Notes: a model not told the origin generated them from the letters alone. DNA of 64,000 nt from Streptomyces sp. NBC_00670 (GCF_036226765.1 NZ_CP109017.1:124001-188000); one strand, 5' to 3'. Counted from the first letter of the stretch, positions 32,185 through 42,515 are shown. Program-made: numbers and translations.

Positions 32185-34039
32185 GGAAGTCCCGGACGGG
32201 CAGGGCCCGGTTGACGATGCGGGTGTCGCCGAGGGAGCCGTACAGGCCCTGGCCGTAGCTCTCGTCGAACTGGGTGGCGCCGAGGACGAAGGGTTTGCCG
32301 AGGGTGGCGATGCCGGTCGACGGCTGCGTCGGGTTGCGGGCGATCCTCGAGCCGTCGACGTACAGGACGGTGCGGCGGCCGTCGTTGACGACGGCGAGGT
32401 GCATCCAGCGGCCGACGGGCAGCGCGTGGCTCCACGACGTGGGGTCGGCGTCCTGGCGCTGCGGATAGACCACGAACTGCAGGAACCGCTCGGGTGACAG
32501 GTTGAGGCTGCACGTGGGCTCCAGCGGGGACCAGCCGGTGGTCTTGCCGGCGTCGCCGTTGCGGCCCTCCCAGCTGAGGATGCCCATCCAGGCGTGGTCG
32601 CCCTCGAAGGGCTCGGGCAGCCGGAGGAACGTCTCGATCGTGTAGCCGTGGAGGAACTTCTCGCTGTTGAGGGCCGCCCGCGCCGAGGTCGTGAGGATGG
32701 CCCCGCGGTCCGGGTCCTTGCCGCCGTCGAAGCGGAGGCTGGCGTGGGCGGGCTGTCCCGGGTGGTGGTCGGCGGACCAGGTCAGGGTGTCGGGGCCGCC
32801 GCCCGTCAGCCGGCACACGGTGAGGTCGTTGCCGTTGCCGGTGAGGTCGCGCACGAGGGTCCCGTCGGTCACCGGGGCGCCCTCCCTGCCCCCGGCGCGG
32901 GTGCCGGCGGTGTCGAAGCGCCAGTAGGCGACGGTGCCGCGGGGCATCACCGCGGCGGGCGGCCGGGGCTTCGCGGGGGTGACCGGCGCGAAGCCCGCGA
33001 ACCGCTTGCCGAAGTCGATGTCCAGGCTGAACCGGTCGGCGGGGCCGGTGAGTTCGAGGTTCTCGGCCTCCAGCGGGCTGCGTTCCTCGGGGTCGCGGGT
33101 CAGGAGCCAGGGGGCGAACGTCTCGACGTCGATGACACCGCGGGCGAGGTCGAAGCCGTAGGTGCGGATCATTCCGGCGCCGCCGTAGTAGCGGTCCTGG
33201 TAGTTGGTGATGTGGAGGTGGACATCGTTGTCGGCGTCGTTGGTGAGGACCGTGCGCCCGGGCGGCCAGTAGTGTCCGCCGAGGGCGAGGAAGATCTGGT
33301 CGTTGCCGCGGATCAGCCCGTCCCACAGGCGGCGGCCGTTGTCCGACAGCTGGGCCCTGCCGTCGTCGTCCGCCCAGACGATGTCGTGCGTGGTGAGGAC
33401 GGCGGGCAGGGTCGGGTGGGCGTCGAGGACGCCCTGCGCCCAGCTCAGGCCCTTGTCCGAGACCCGCCAGTCCAGGGCGAGGACGAGCCACTGGCGGCCG
33501 GCGGCGCGCAGCACGTGGTAGCTGTTGTAGCCGTCGGGCGAGGCGCCGCGGAAGGTCGGCATGGAGGCGTAGCGCGCGGGTCCGAACGCGGCGAGGTAGG
33601 CGGAGGCGCCGCGCTGGTCGTCGGTGCTCGAACTGATGTCGTGGTTGCCCGCGAGGACGCTGTAGGGGACCTTGCCGTGGATGGTCCGGAAGGTGGCGGC
33701 GGCGCGTGCGATCTCGTCCTCGGTGCCGTGCTCGGTGACGTCGCCGAGGTGGGTCATGAAGGCGATGTTGCGTTCCGACCGTTCGCCGACGAGGTGCCGG
33801 AAGGTCGCGCGCAGCGGTGCCGGGTCGGCGCTGTCGGCGTCGAAGAGGTACTGGGTGTCGGGCAGGACGGCCAGGGTGAAGCGCGGACTCTCGCTGTCGA
33901 ACCGGCCCGCCCGGCCGGCGCTGTCCGCCCGCGCCGGGGAGACGTCGAGGGCGGCGGCCGCGACACCGGCCGCGGGCAGCGCGGCCGTCGCGCGCAGCAG
34001 CGCGCGTCTGTGCACGGGGTGACGTGATTCCGCTGTCAT
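32168..34039 (-). CDS. Tat-exported metallophosphoesterase with LamG-like domain
   Basis: A 623-residue secreted protein. The N-terminus has a twin-arginine signal (HRRALLRATAALPAAG; cleavage near ARA, residue about 38). Residues 50-330 form a calcineurin-like phosphoesterase domain with PDTQYL, HLGDVTEHG, LAGNHD, TTHDIVW and GGHYWP motifs. Residues about 395-623 form a concanavalin/LamG-type sandwich (VAYWRFDTAG; LRFDGGKDPDRGAIL; WMHLAVVNDGRRTVLYVDG). It probably hydrolyses phosphomonoesters outside the cell while bound to glycans. GGAGC precedes ATG 34039. It is convergent with the repeat-protein gene. Confidence 0.87.
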   Translation of the reverse strand: MTAESRHPVHRRALLRATAALPAAGVAAAALDVSPARADSAGRAGRFDSESPRFTLAVLPDTQYLFDADSADPAPLRATFRHLVGERSERNIAFMTHLGDVTEHGTEDEIARAAATFRTIHGKVPYSVLAGNHDISSSTDDQRGASAYLAAFGPARYASMPTFRGASPDGYNSYHVLRAAGRQWLVLALDWRVSDKGLSWAQGVLDAHPTLPAVLTTHDIVWADDDGRAQLSDNGRRLWDGLIRGNDQIFLALGGHYWPPGRTVLTNDADNDVHLHITNYQDRYYGGAGMIRTYGFDLARGVIDVETFAPWLLTRDPEERSPLEAENLELTGPADRFSLDIDFGKRFAGFAPVTPAKPRPPAAVMPRGTVAYWRFDTAGTRAGGREGAPVTDGTLVRDLTGNGNDLTVCRLTGGGPDTLTWSADHHPGQPAHASLRFDGGKDPDRGAILTTSARAALNSEKFLHGYTIETFLRLPEPFEGDHAWMGILSWEGRNGDAGKTTGWSPLEPTCSLNLSPERFLQFVVYPQRQDADPTSWSHALPVGRWMHLAVVNDGRRTVLYVDGSRIARNPTQPSTGIATLGKPFVLGATQFDESYGQGLYGSLGDTRIVNRALPVRDFLTPFD

Positions 34040-34233
34040 GGGAGCTCCGTCCAGTGGGTGAAGGACCTGTCTGTGGCAGGCCGTACGCTCCTCACCCGCC
34101 ACGGCCGTACAGTGGCGCGAAGTTGAACGCCCGCTGCCGGGTTCCCGACGATTGCCGGGGCGGGCCGACCGGCCGGGCGGGCGGCCCACGTCGGTGACGG
34201 TGCGGGCGGAGCCGTCCAGTAGGGTTCGCCGCC

Positions 34234-35145
34234 ATGAGTACGGAACAGACCGAGCAGAACGCCGCCGGAGCGGTCAACGAGCAGGAGCTGCCGTCCAATT
34301 GGGGACGGTGGGGCGCGGACGACGAACTGGGTACGCTCAACCTGATCACCGACGAGGTGCGGGCCAGGGGGGTCGCGGAGGCGCGTACCGGACGTGCGGT
34401 GTCGCTGGCCCGGCCGATCCGGCCGGCCTCCCTCTTCAGCGGGCCGTTCGCGCCCCTGGACCGGGACGCCTCACCGGTCCAGCAGGTGATGCAGTACACG
34501 GGAGGCGCTCCCGCGACGGCGGACGTGATGCTGGTGACCAACCATCACGTGCTCTCGACCCACATCGACGCCCTGGGGCACCAGGTACGCGACGGCCGGG
34601 TCTACCCGGGGCGCCCCCTGGCGGAGAGCGTGACACCGGCGGGTGTGCGGCACGGGTCCACCGGAGCGTTCGCCTCCGGGATCGTCACCCGGGGTGTCCT
34701 GCTCGACCTGGCCCCCGAGGACCCGCTGCCCCCGGGGCACGGAATCACCGCCGAGGACCTCGAGGCGGCCGAGGCGCGCCAGGGTGTACGACTGGAGTCC
34801 GGGGACGCCCTCGTGGTGCGCTGCGGGTGGGCGTACGCCGTCGATCCCGCCCGGCCGATGCCCGGCATCAGTCTGGACGCGGTGTGGTGGATGCACCGGC
34901 GCGGCGTGTCCCTGTACGCCGGTGACCTGGGCGACGCGCAGCCGCCGCTGGACCCCGCCGTCCCCGGACCGCTGCACCGTGTCGCGCTGCCGTTGCTGGG
35001 GATGCCCCTGATCGACGTGGCGGAGCTGACGGAACTTGCCGCTGTCTGCGCGGAGTCGGGCCGCTACGCCTTCCTGCTCACGGTGGCTCCCCCGCGCATC
35101 CACGGGCTGACCGGCGTCCCGGTCAATCCGCTGGCGATCTTCTGA
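34234..35145 (+). CDS. Cyclase family protein (kynurenine formamidase-like hydrolase)
   Basis: A 303-residue cyclase-fold hydrolase. It opens with PSNWGRWGADDELGTLNLIT, carries the metal motif STHIDALGH (HxxxD-type, residues about 108-116) and continues with GRGVLLD-like GIVTRGVLLDL and SGDALVVRCGW. Family members hydrolyse N-formylkynurenine, isatin or related amides. The large subgroup seen here lacks an assigned substrate. The ribosome site is weak (AGTAGGG). It overlaps the convergent GAF/PucR regulator by 23 bases and has no obvious operon partner. Confidence 0.85.
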   Translation: MSTEQTEQNAAGAVNEQELPSNWGRWGADDELGTLNLITDEVRARGVAEARTGRAVSLARPIRPASLFSGPFAPLDRDASPVQQVMQYTGGAPATADVMLVTNHHVLSTHIDALGHQVRDGRVYPGRPLAESVTPAGVRHGSTGAFASGIVTRGVLLDLAPEDPLPPGHGITAEDLEAAEARQGVRLESGDALVVRCGWAYAVDPARPMPGISLDAVWWMHRRGVSLYAGDLGDAQPPLDPAVPGPLHRVALPLLGMPLIDVAELTELAAVCAESGRYAFLLTVAPPRIHGLTGVPVNPLAIF

Positions 35146-37081
35146 GCCCCGGCGCCCGGTCGGGGGCCTCCCCGGCCGCGTGCCTCGGGGCGGGCCGCAG
35201 TACCCGGTGCAGGCGCAGGGCGAGTTGGAGGTCCAGTGTGCGGTCGGGGTCGGACCAGTCGAGGGCGAGGAGGCGTCGGACGCGGTCCAGGCGTTGGGTG
35301 ACCGTGTTCGGGTGCACGTGCAGGAGGTCCGCGCTGCGGGCGGGGCTGCGGCCCGTGGCGAAGTACGTCTCCAGGGTGGTGAGCAGTTCGGTGGCGCGCT
35401 GTGCGTCGTGGCGCAGGAGCGGCCCGAGCGTGCGGTCGACGAAGCCGTCGGCCGTGGTGGTGTCGCCGAGCAGCAGGCCGGTGTAGCCGAGGTCGCGGAC
35501 GGTCGCCGACTCCCCGGCGCGGTCCAGTCGCAGCAGCGCCCGGGCGCAGGCCAGGGCCTCGCGGTAGGCGTCCGGGAGATCGGCGGGGTCCGCGACGGGT
35601 CCGGCGGCGCCCACGGTGACCGGGGTGCCGAGCCGGAGGGACAGCGCACCGGCGAGCTGCCTGCCGGTTGAGGCCGCGTCCGTCGAGGGCAGGGTGAGCA
35701 CGGCGAGGCCGTCCCGGACGGTGGCCAGACCCCCGCGCGCGGCCGCCAGTTCGGCCGTGGCCGCGGTGAGCGGCGGCAGCCGGCGGGCGGGGACGTGGGC
35801 GACGAGGACCGCGTGCGGTTCGTGCGGCCGGTGGCCGAGGCGCCGGGCGCGCGCGTCCAGTGCGGCGCCGGCCCGGGCGGAGCCGCTGAGCAGGTCGTCG
35901 AGGAGGTCGCCGCGCACGCGTGCCTCCGCCGCGGCGAGGTTCCGGGCGAACCGCCGCAGCAGCGCCGCCACCGCCGCCGTGCGCTCCAGCAGACGGAGGT
36001 CGGCGGCGGTGGTGTCGCCGGCGGGGGCCCAGACCAGGGCGCCGAGGGGGCCCTCGTCCGTGCCCAGGGCCGTCACCCGGCAGCCGTCGGTCCCGGTGCC
36101 GCGCGCCGCGTCCGCGTGCGGAGGCCCCGCCGCCCGGATCATCGAGTGCAGCCGGTCCTCGGAAGTGCCGTCGGTCCACGCCAGCGGGGTGCCCCGTTCG
36201 TCGACGACGGCCAGGTGGCCGCCGAGGAAGGAGCGGGCGCCGTCGACGACCTCCCGCAGTCCCCCGCCCCGCAGGACGAGGTCCATGCCGTGGTCGTGGG
36301 CGGCCAGTTCGCGCGCGGTGGCGCGAGCACGCTCTTCCAGCGCGGTGTGGGCGCCGCGGGCCTCCTGCAGGGCCTGTTCCCACTCGTCCGAAGACCGGGC
36401 GCGCGCGATCGCGGCGGCGGCCGGGGCGGCGAAGGAGGCCAGCAGCAGCACCGCCTCCGGCGGGAAGGCACCGGCGCTCCGGTTGGACGCGTAAAGGACA
36501 CCCGTGACGTCGCCCCGGTGCATCAGGGGGACGCCGAGGATCGCCACCTGGCGTTCGGCCCGCGCGGAGCCGTCCACGGCGGCGTCGTGGTCGAGGCGCT
36601 CGTCGTGGAAGTAGTCGGGCGTGGCGAGGGGCGCGGCCGACTCGGCGACCCTGCCGCCGATGCCCGTGCCGAAGGGAATCCGTACGCCCCTCCAGTCGCC
36701 GGTCGTGGCCCCGGCCATGACCCGGACGTGGGTCTCCGGGCGGGCGGCGTCGTTGAGGCTGAGGTAGGCGAGGTCGCAGTCGAGCAGCCGCCGGGCGCGG
36801 GTGACGACGGAGGCCAGCACCGTGTCGACGCCGCCGGCGGCCTCCGCCAGCTCGGTGGCGGAGGCCAGCAGGGCCCGCTCGGAGGCGTGGCGGGCCCGCT
36901 GGGCGGTGTGGGCGGCCTGCTGGGCGTCGAACCGGTCGCGCAGCCGCAGCGCGAGACGGTACTCCTCCCGCAGTGCCTCCCCGTCGGCTCCGGGGGCGGC
37001 GAGGGCGGCGCGCAGGGCGTCCTCGTAGGCGAGGGCGGGTGCCCCGTCGGCCAGCAGGCGCAGGAAGGTGTGCCGTGTCAT
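35123..37081 (-). CDS. GAF / PucR-CdaR-type transcriptional regulator
   Basis: A 652-residue regulator. An N-terminal coiled segment (residues 30-85) leads to a GAF domain (about 90-240: LLDCDLAYLSLND; VRIPFGTGIGGRVAESAAP; GVLYASNRS), a second sensor-like region, a GGDEF-like CdaR middle domain and the C-terminal HTH_30 (ETYFATGRSPARSADLLHVHPNTVTQRLDRVRRLL). Such proteins activate catabolic genes for aromatic, purine or acid substrates. It lies 116 bases downstream of the acetoacetyl-CoA synthetase on the same strand, its most likely target. AAGGGGG precedes ATG 37081. Confidence 0.87.
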   Translation of the reverse strand: MTRHTFLRLLADGAPALAYEDALRAALAAPGADGEALREEYRLALRLRDRFDAQQAAHTAQRARHASERALLASATELAEAAGGVDTVLASVVTRARRLLDCDLAYLSLNDAARPETHVRVMAGATTGDWRGVRIPFGTGIGGRVAESAAPLATPDYFHDERLDHDAAVDGSARAERQVAILGVPLMHRGDVTGVLYASNRSAGAFPPEAVLLLASFAAPAAAAIARARSSDEWEQALQEARGAHTALEERARATARELAAHDHGMDLVLRGGGLREVVDGARSFLGGHLAVVDERGTPLAWTDGTSEDRLHSMIRAAGPPHADAARGTGTDGCRVTALGTDEGPLGALVWAPAGDTTAADLRLLERTAAVAALLRRFARNLAAAEARVRGDLLDDLLSGSARAGAALDARARRLGHRPHEPHAVLVAHVPARRLPPLTAATAELAAARGGLATVRDGLAVLTLPSTDAASTGRQLAGALSLRLGTPVTVGAAGPVADPADLPDAYREALACARALLRLDRAGESATVRDLGYTGLLLGDTTTADGFVDRTLGPLLRHDAQRATELLTTLETYFATGRSPARSADLLHVHPNTVTQRLDRVRRLLALDWSDPDRTLDLQLALRLHRVLRPAPRHAAGEAPDRAPGLRRSPAD

Positions 37082-37197
37082 GTCGTTGCCCCCTTGGGAA
37101 CCTGCCGCCCCGCCACCGGTCACCGTAGAGCAGCCGGCCGGTCCCGTGGCCCGTCGGCGGACCTCGGGAACGGCCGGTGCGCGCCGCCGGCCGGGCG

Positions 37198-39171
37198 TCA
37201 CCCGCGTGGCGCCCGGTGCTCCGCCAGCCGCACGAAGAACTCCAGCGCCTCCGGGTCGTCCACGGCGGCGGGGGCGACGACGGTGCCGGGGTCGGCGCCC
37301 ATGAGGATCCGTTTGACCGGGACCTCCAGTTTCTTGCCGGTCCTGGTGTGCGGGACGGCCGGCACCGCGAGGATCTCGTCGGGCACGTGGCGCGGCGAGG
37401 CCCGGCGCCGGATCGCCCGGCGGACGCGGTCGCGCAGGCCGTCGTCGAGTTCGGCGCCCTCGCGGAGAGCGACGAAGAGGGGCATCCAGTAGCCGCCGTC
37501 GGGCAGTTCGGCTCCGACGACGAGCGCTTCGAGGATCTCCGGCAGGTCCTCGACGGCCGCGTAGATGTCCGCGCTGCCCATCCGGACGCCGTTGCGGTTG
37601 AGGGTGGCGTCGGACCGGCCGTGGACCACGACCGTGTTCCGCTCGGTGCGCGTGATCCAGTCGCCGTGCCGCCAGGTGCCGGGGTAGGGGGCGAAGTACG
37701 CCTGCCGGTGCCGCTCCCCGGAGTCGTCGCCCCACAGTGCGACGGGCATGCTGGGCATCGGGCGGGTCACGACGAGTTCCCCCATCTCGTTCACCAGGCG
37801 CCGCCCGTGCGGGTCCCACGCCTCGACGGCGACGCCCAGGCAGGGCGCCGAGATCTCCCCGGGGACCACGGGTACGGTCGGCGCACCGCCGACGAGGGCG
37901 CCCACGACGTCGGTGCCGCCGCTGATCACGACGAGGGGCACATGGCGTCCGACGCGGGCGGTGACCCACGCGTGGGCCGAGGCCGGGACGGGCGAGCCGG
38001 TCGCGATGATCTGCCGCAGGGCGGACAGGTCGCACAGCCGGCCCGGCACGATGCCCGCGCGCTCGCAGGCGGCGAGGAAGCCCGGGCTGGTCCCGAAGTG
38101 GGTGACCCGGTGCGCGGAGGCGGCCCGCCACAGTCCCGCGGTGTCCGGGAACGTCGGGCTGCCCTCGTACAGCACGGCGGTGGCCCCCACCAGCGGCGCG
38201 GAGACCAGCAGGTTCCAGATCACCCAGCTCGGGGAGGTCGCCCACAGCACCCGGCTGCCGGGGCCGAGGTCCCAGTGCAGCTTCAGGGTCTTGTACATCT
38301 CCAGCTGGACGCCGCCGTGGCTGTGCACGAGGCCCTTGGGGGCGCCGGTGGTGCCGGAGGAGAACAGCACCCACAGCGGGTGGTCGAACGGCACGGCCAC
38401 GGGTTCCAGGGCGGCCTCGCCCGCGGTCAGCTCCCGCCAGTCGAGACAGTCCGGCGGCACCGTCGGGCGCAGCCGGGGCACGAGGACCGTGTGCGCGGGG
38501 CCGACCGCCTCCCGCAGTGCCGCCACGGCCGGCCCGCGGTCCCGGTCGACACCGGCGTGACGGTAACCGTCGACGGCGATGAGCACCTTCGGCGCCAGCG
38601 GGGCGAGCCGGGCCGCCGCCGCGTCCGGCCCGTGGTCCGCGCCGACCGAGGCCCAGACGGCGCCGATGCTCGCGGCCGCGTAGAAGGCGACCGCCGCCTC
38701 GGCGCCGTTGGGGAGGCAGCCGGCCACCCGGTCGCCCACGCCGACTCCCAGAGAGTTCAACGAGCGTGCCAACGAGGCCACTTGGCGGCGGAACTCGCCG
38801 AGGGGCAGGGGTGCGGCGGTGCCGTCCTCGCGGACGGTGATCAGTGCCGGTTCCCGCGGATCGCCGTCCGCGAGCAGTCCGTCGGCGTAGTTGGTGCGGA
38901 CGCCGGGGAACCAGCGGGCCCCCGGCATCCGTTCCTCCTCCAGTACGTCCCGGTAGGCGGTGCGGAACGGTACGCCGAGGTACTGCTGCACGGCGGACCA
39001 GAAGCCGGGCAGGTCGGTCACCGACCAGCGGTGCAGCTCCCCGTAGTCGGCGAAGTCCAGCCCCCGCTTCTCCCGGAGCCGGCGGCAGAAGGCCCCCAGT
39101 GCGGACGGGTCCTGCCCCAGTCCGGTCACCGCGTGGTCCCGCCCTCCGCCGTACTGGTTCTCCACTGTCAC
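37198..39171 (-). CDS. Acetoacetate-CoA ligase
   Basis: A 657-residue ANL-superfamily adenylating enzyme of the expected family length. The adenylate signature FSSGTTGAPKGLVHSHGG lies near residue 275, the core GSPTFPDTAGLWR and the hinge HGRSDATLNRNGVRMGSADIY near 545, and the catalytic lysine at TGKKLEVPVKRIL near 620. It activates acetoacetate to acetoacetyl-CoA with ATP, serving ketone-body and leucine metabolism or polyketide supply. GTG 39171 was chosen because AGGAGGG lies 8 bases before it. It precedes the GAF/PucR regulator gene. Confidence 0.92.
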   Translation of the reverse strand: MTVENQYGGGRDHAVTGLGQDPSALGAFCRRLREKRGLDFADYGELHRWSVTDLPGFWSAVQQYLGVPFRTAYRDVLEEERMPGARWFPGVRTNYADGLLADGDPREPALITVREDGTAAPLPLGEFRRQVASLARSLNSLGVGVGDRVAGCLPNGAEAAVAFYAAASIGAVWASVGADHGPDAAAARLAPLAPKVLIAVDGYRHAGVDRDRGPAVAALREAVGPAHTVLVPRLRPTVPPDCLDWRELTAGEAALEPVAVPFDHPLWVLFSSGTTGAPKGLVHSHGGVQLEMYKTLKLHWDLGPGSRVLWATSPSWVIWNLLVSAPLVGATAVLYEGSPTFPDTAGLWRAASAHRVTHFGTSPGFLAACERAGIVPGRLCDLSALRQIIATGSPVPASAHAWVTARVGRHVPLVVISGGTDVVGALVGGAPTVPVVPGEISAPCLGVAVEAWDPHGRRLVNEMGELVVTRPMPSMPVALWGDDSGERHRQAYFAPYPGTWRHGDWITRTERNTVVVHGRSDATLNRNGVRMGSADIYAAVEDLPEILEALVVGAELPDGGYWMPLFVALREGAELDDGLRDRVRRAIRRRASPRHVPDEILAVPAVPHTRTGKKLEVPVKRILMGADPGTVVAPAAVDDPEALEFFVRLAEHRAPRG

Positions 39172-39303
39172 GTCCCTGCCCTCCTGTCCGACGACTCCCC
39201 AGTCAAGGCCGGAACGCGGGCAGGGGCGATCCCCCGGGAGCACACAGAGGCGGGCGTGCCCGTGTGCCGGAGCACATACCGTCCGCGGGAGCCGTCCCGC
39301 GGA

Positions 39304-42300
39304 TCAGGCTCCGCTCCCGGACGCGGACAGGTGCAGCACGACCGCCGCCGTGCCGAGCGCCGGAACGTCGACCGGGACCGCGCCGTCCGGCCGCGGACCG
39401 ATGTCGCGCGGGGCCAGCCCCAGATAGGTGGTGCGCGCCGCGCGGGCCACCGGGAAGGGGGTGTGCAGACGACAGGTGACGGGCGTGTCGGCCACCGATT
39501 GCAGGCGCACCAGGAGTTGGCCGTCGGCGGGGATGGTGAGCCCGACGAGCCGTACCCGGGGGTCGTCCACGGTCAGGAACCGTGTCCGCGCCGGGGACAC
39601 GGCCCCGGCTCCGGCACGGGCGCGGACCGGCACCAGGGGGTGGCTGGTGACGGCGGCGACACGTGCGGCGTGCGCCGAGGGGTCCTCCTCGGCCGTGGTG
39701 AAGCCGACGCTGTAGCGGAAGACGTGGTCGAACGCCTGCTGGGCGGGGAAGTTGGTGTCCCAGATGTTGTTGTGCACCCAGGAGAAGACGGTGCCCGGCT
39801 CCTCCCGGGGCAGTGACGGCGGGTAGGGCACGTAGGGGATCGCGATTCCGCCGAGCTGCACGAGCGGGGCGTCGGCCGTCGCCAGGGCGGCGTGGTGCGT
39901 ACCGTCGCTGAGGCTGATCCAGCGCCGCACGGCACGCATGTGGGCCGCCGAGCCCGGCACGGTCTCGCGGTCGGTGCCCAGGACGCCGCCGGTGGTCTCC
40001 GTGTGCACGGTGGGGCGGTCGAGGGCGAAGGGGAAGGCGAAGTAGGCGCTCTCCTTGGTGAGGGTCGCCCTCTTGTCGATCCGGTTCTCGATGTCGAGAC
40101 GGGCCGCATGGTGCGGCAGGTGCACCCGTACGCGGAGCCTGCGGGTGCCGGCGGGGGCGCACTCGTAGACGAGGGTCTGGCCGGTGGCGTCCGTGGTGCG
40201 GTCGACGAGTGCGGCGGGCGGGGCGGTGCTGCGGGAGGCGAGCAGGTGCATCGAGTCGTCGGCCACGGTCTTGCTGGACTGGTGGTTGAAGCCGCCGGCC
40301 GTGGCGTACTCGTCGTAGACGTACCCGTTGAAGCCGACGGCGGCGTCCTGGCGCACCATCTCGCGGCCGGTGGCCTTGTCGACGACGGAGGAGACGCATG
40401 CCTCGCGCAGGTCGACGGTGACGCGCAGGTGGTCGTTCTCCAGGACGGTTCCCGCCGCCGACGCGTCCTCCCGCGCCGGGGAGGCGGTGCCGGTGACGAC
40501 GTCCAGGCGCACGGCCCCGCAGGCCGGCACGTCGGTGACGGGTACGTTCAGGAAGCGGCCCGCCGCGCGGTGGCGGTCGTTGCTCTGGGCCTCCTCGGCG
40601 AAGGAGAGGGGCTCTCCGGTGCGTCCGTCGAGGACGTGGACCGCCTCGTCGAGCGCGACCGTGCTCTCCGGGAGGAAGAGCCGGGCCGTCTCGGTCCGCG
40701 GCCAACTGCACGTGTTGACGGCGTAGAAGGAGGCGAGCGCGTCGGCGGCGGGGGCGAGGGCCTCCCCCAGCAGGGCGGAGGCGGCGTCCAGGAGGGTCTC
40801 GGCGTCGTCGTGGGCGCGCAGGGCCTGGGCGTACTTCCAGTGCCACTGCGTCTCGCCGGAGCCGTGGCCGTGGTCGCCGTGGGTCCAGGGGTCGCCGGCG
40901 CCCCAGGTGTGCTCGTTGAACAGCGAGGCGGAGCGGTAGACGGCCGGGGCGCCCGCGGTGACCGCCGTGCTGTCGGGTACGCCGAGCAGTTGGGCGTACC
41001 CGGCCACGGTCTGCGCCTCGGCGAGGGCCGCCTGGCCGCGCCGGGTGGCGGCCAGCGGGACGGCGCCGGCGCCGACGCCGTCGACCCACCAGTCGGTCCA
41101 GTCGCCCCGGTAGGTCTCCAGGCGGTCCCCGACCCGCTTCTCCGCGTCCTCGAAGAAGTCCTGGTTGCGGGAGGCGCGCAGCCGCGGGTAGGCCCACTCC
41201 TCGTTCCAGCGGCGCACGGTGTCGGAGATGATGCGGCGGGGCGGGCCGTTGTCGGCGAACTTGCCGAGCACCCGCAGGTGCAGGACGTCCCACGGGTAGG
41301 GGTCCGCCGTGCCGGGCAGGTCGAGCGCGGGGAAGCCGGGGATGCCGCGCCCCTGGTGGGGGTAGGGGAAGTGGGCCAGGGCGCCGAGGTAGGCGGGCAG
41401 CAGGTCGTCGACGTGGTCGTAGGACTCGTCGAAGCCGAGGATCGAGCCCTCCATGTAGGCCAGGCCGTGCGGGGTGTCGGTGCGCCACACCAGGACGCTG
41501 TTGCCGCTGGGCGCCTGCCAGCGGAACAGCCGGGGCAGGTGCTCCCCGCCGACGAGGTGGGGCACGGCGCGGCCTGCCCAGTTGTGGGCGACGGACAGGT
41601 AGCGGATGCCGTTGTCCGCGAGGACGTCGGGCAGCCCGACGACCTGGCCGGGCACGTCCGTCTGCATGGCCGTGGTGAGCTCGATGCCGTGCCGTTCGCG
41701 CAACTCCGCGACGGGGCGCAGCAGTTCGTGCAGTTCGTCGGTGGAGCAGGTCTCGGTGTGCAGGTTGAACGGCATGGCCGTGAGTTCGACGCGTCCCTCG
41801 CGGACCCGGTCCAGGAAGTTGTCCACCTGGCGCCGGGGCCGGTGGGCCCGCCAGTCCTGGAAGGAGTGGAACCCCTCGACGGCCCAGCGGAACCGGGCGG
41901 GCTCCGGCCAGTCGTCGGTGTCGCGGCACAGTTCCAGGAGGGAGTCGAGGTAGGCGCGGCTCTCGGCCATCACCCTGCCCTGCGGGTCGGTGTAGCCGAT
42001 GTCCAGGTGGGAGTGCTGGACGAGGTGCAGGGTCCAGTGGCGCTGCGGGTGTGCCTCGAAGGGGAGGGCGGTGCCCTCCTGGAGTTCGGGGAGTTCGATC
42101 GACAGGGGGGTGGGCGCGGTCACTTCGGGGACGAGGAGGCGGGTGTCGCCGTCCGGGCCCGGGAGCAGCTCGCAGTGGACGGGGGTGCCCCCGGCGGTGG
42201 TGATCCGGGCCCTGGTGAGGCGCGGCGGGCGGGTGCCGTCGGGGCGGTCCACCCGCAGCCGGACGGACTGCAGCAGGCCGCCCCTGCCGTCGTGGCGCAG

Positions 42301-42429
42301 CAGTGGCTCGCCGGAGAGCCGCACCCGCGCGCCGCCGAGGTGGGCGGTGGTGGCCACGCGCTCCTTCAGCAGGTCGCGCGCGAGGTCGGCGTCCCACCAG
42401 GAGGGCCGGGTGAGCGGTGGCTTGGACAT
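39304..42429 (-). CDS. GH38 alpha-mannosidase
   Basis: A 1,041-residue retaining alpha-mannosidase. The zinc motif HSHLDIGYT lies at residues 139-147 (His141, Asp143) and the nucleophile Asp258 in TTAMQTDVPGQ. Conserved HTWGAGDPWT and C-terminal beta-sandwich domains follow (GFNGYVYDEYATAGGFN; YYVPYP-like). No signal peptide is visible, so it should trim imported mannosides. It is the last gene of the leftward locus SBP-permease-permease-GH76-GH38, 86 bases after GH76. AAAGGACC lies upstream of ATG 42429. Confidence 0.9.
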   Translation of the reverse strand: MSKPPLTRPSWWDADLARDLLKERVATTAHLGGARVRLSGEPLLRHDGRGGLLQSVRLRVDRPDGTRPPRLTRARITTAGGTPVHCELLPGPDGDTRLLVPEVTAPTPLSIELPELQEGTALPFEAHPQRHWTLHLVQHSHLDIGYTDPQGRVMAESRAYLDSLLELCRDTDDWPEPARFRWAVEGFHSFQDWRAHRPRRQVDNFLDRVREGRVELTAMPFNLHTETCSTDELHELLRPVAELRERHGIELTTAMQTDVPGQVVGLPDVLADNGIRYLSVAHNWAGRAVPHLVGGEHLPRLFRWQAPSGNSVLVWRTDTPHGLAYMEGSILGFDESYDHVDDLLPAYLGALAHFPYPHQGRGIPGFPALDLPGTADPYPWDVLHLRVLGKFADNGPPRRIISDTVRRWNEEWAYPRLRASRNQDFFEDAEKRVGDRLETYRGDWTDWWVDGVGAGAVPLAATRRGQAALAEAQTVAGYAQLLGVPDSTAVTAGAPAVYRSASLFNEHTWGAGDPWTHGDHGHGSGETQWHWKYAQALRAHDDAETLLDAASALLGEALAPAADALASFYAVNTCSWPRTETARLFLPESTVALDEAVHVLDGRTGEPLSFAEEAQSNDRHRAAGRFLNVPVTDVPACGAVRLDVVTGTASPAREDASAAGTVLENDHLRVTVDLREACVSSVVDKATGREMVRQDAAVGFNGYVYDEYATAGGFNHQSSKTVADDSMHLLASRSTAPPAALVDRTTDATGQTLVYECAPAGTRRLRVRVHLPHHAARLDIENRIDKRATLTKESAYFAFPFALDRPTVHTETTGGVLGTDRETVPGSAAHMRAVRRWISLSDGTHHAALATADAPLVQLGGIAIPYVPYPPSLPREEPGTVFSWVHNNIWDTNFPAQQAFDHVFRYSVGFTTAEEDPSAHAARVAAVTSHPLVPVRARAGAGAVSPARTRFLTVDDPRVRLVGLTIPADGQLLVRLQSVADTPVTCRLHTPFPVARAARTTYLGLAPRDIGPRPDGAVPVDVPALGTAAVVLHLSASGSGA

Positions 42430-42515
42430 GGTGCGGTGAGGTCCTTTGCGTTGGGGGTGCGGCGGTGCGGTCCGTAGCGTCGGGAGCGCCGGTGGGGGTG
42501 GTGCGGTCCGTCGCG

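Noticed and set aside
35123..38374. Fusion of the GAF/PucR regulator with part of the acetoacetyl-CoA synthetase region
   Set aside because: The upstream residues are an out-of-frame shadow of the synthetase. A good ribosome site marks the regulator start at 37081.
40328..40726. Plus-strand frames inside the GH38 gene
   Set aside because: They are antisense to strongly conserved GH38 sequence and have biased Arg/Ser/Pro composition typical of high-GC shadows.
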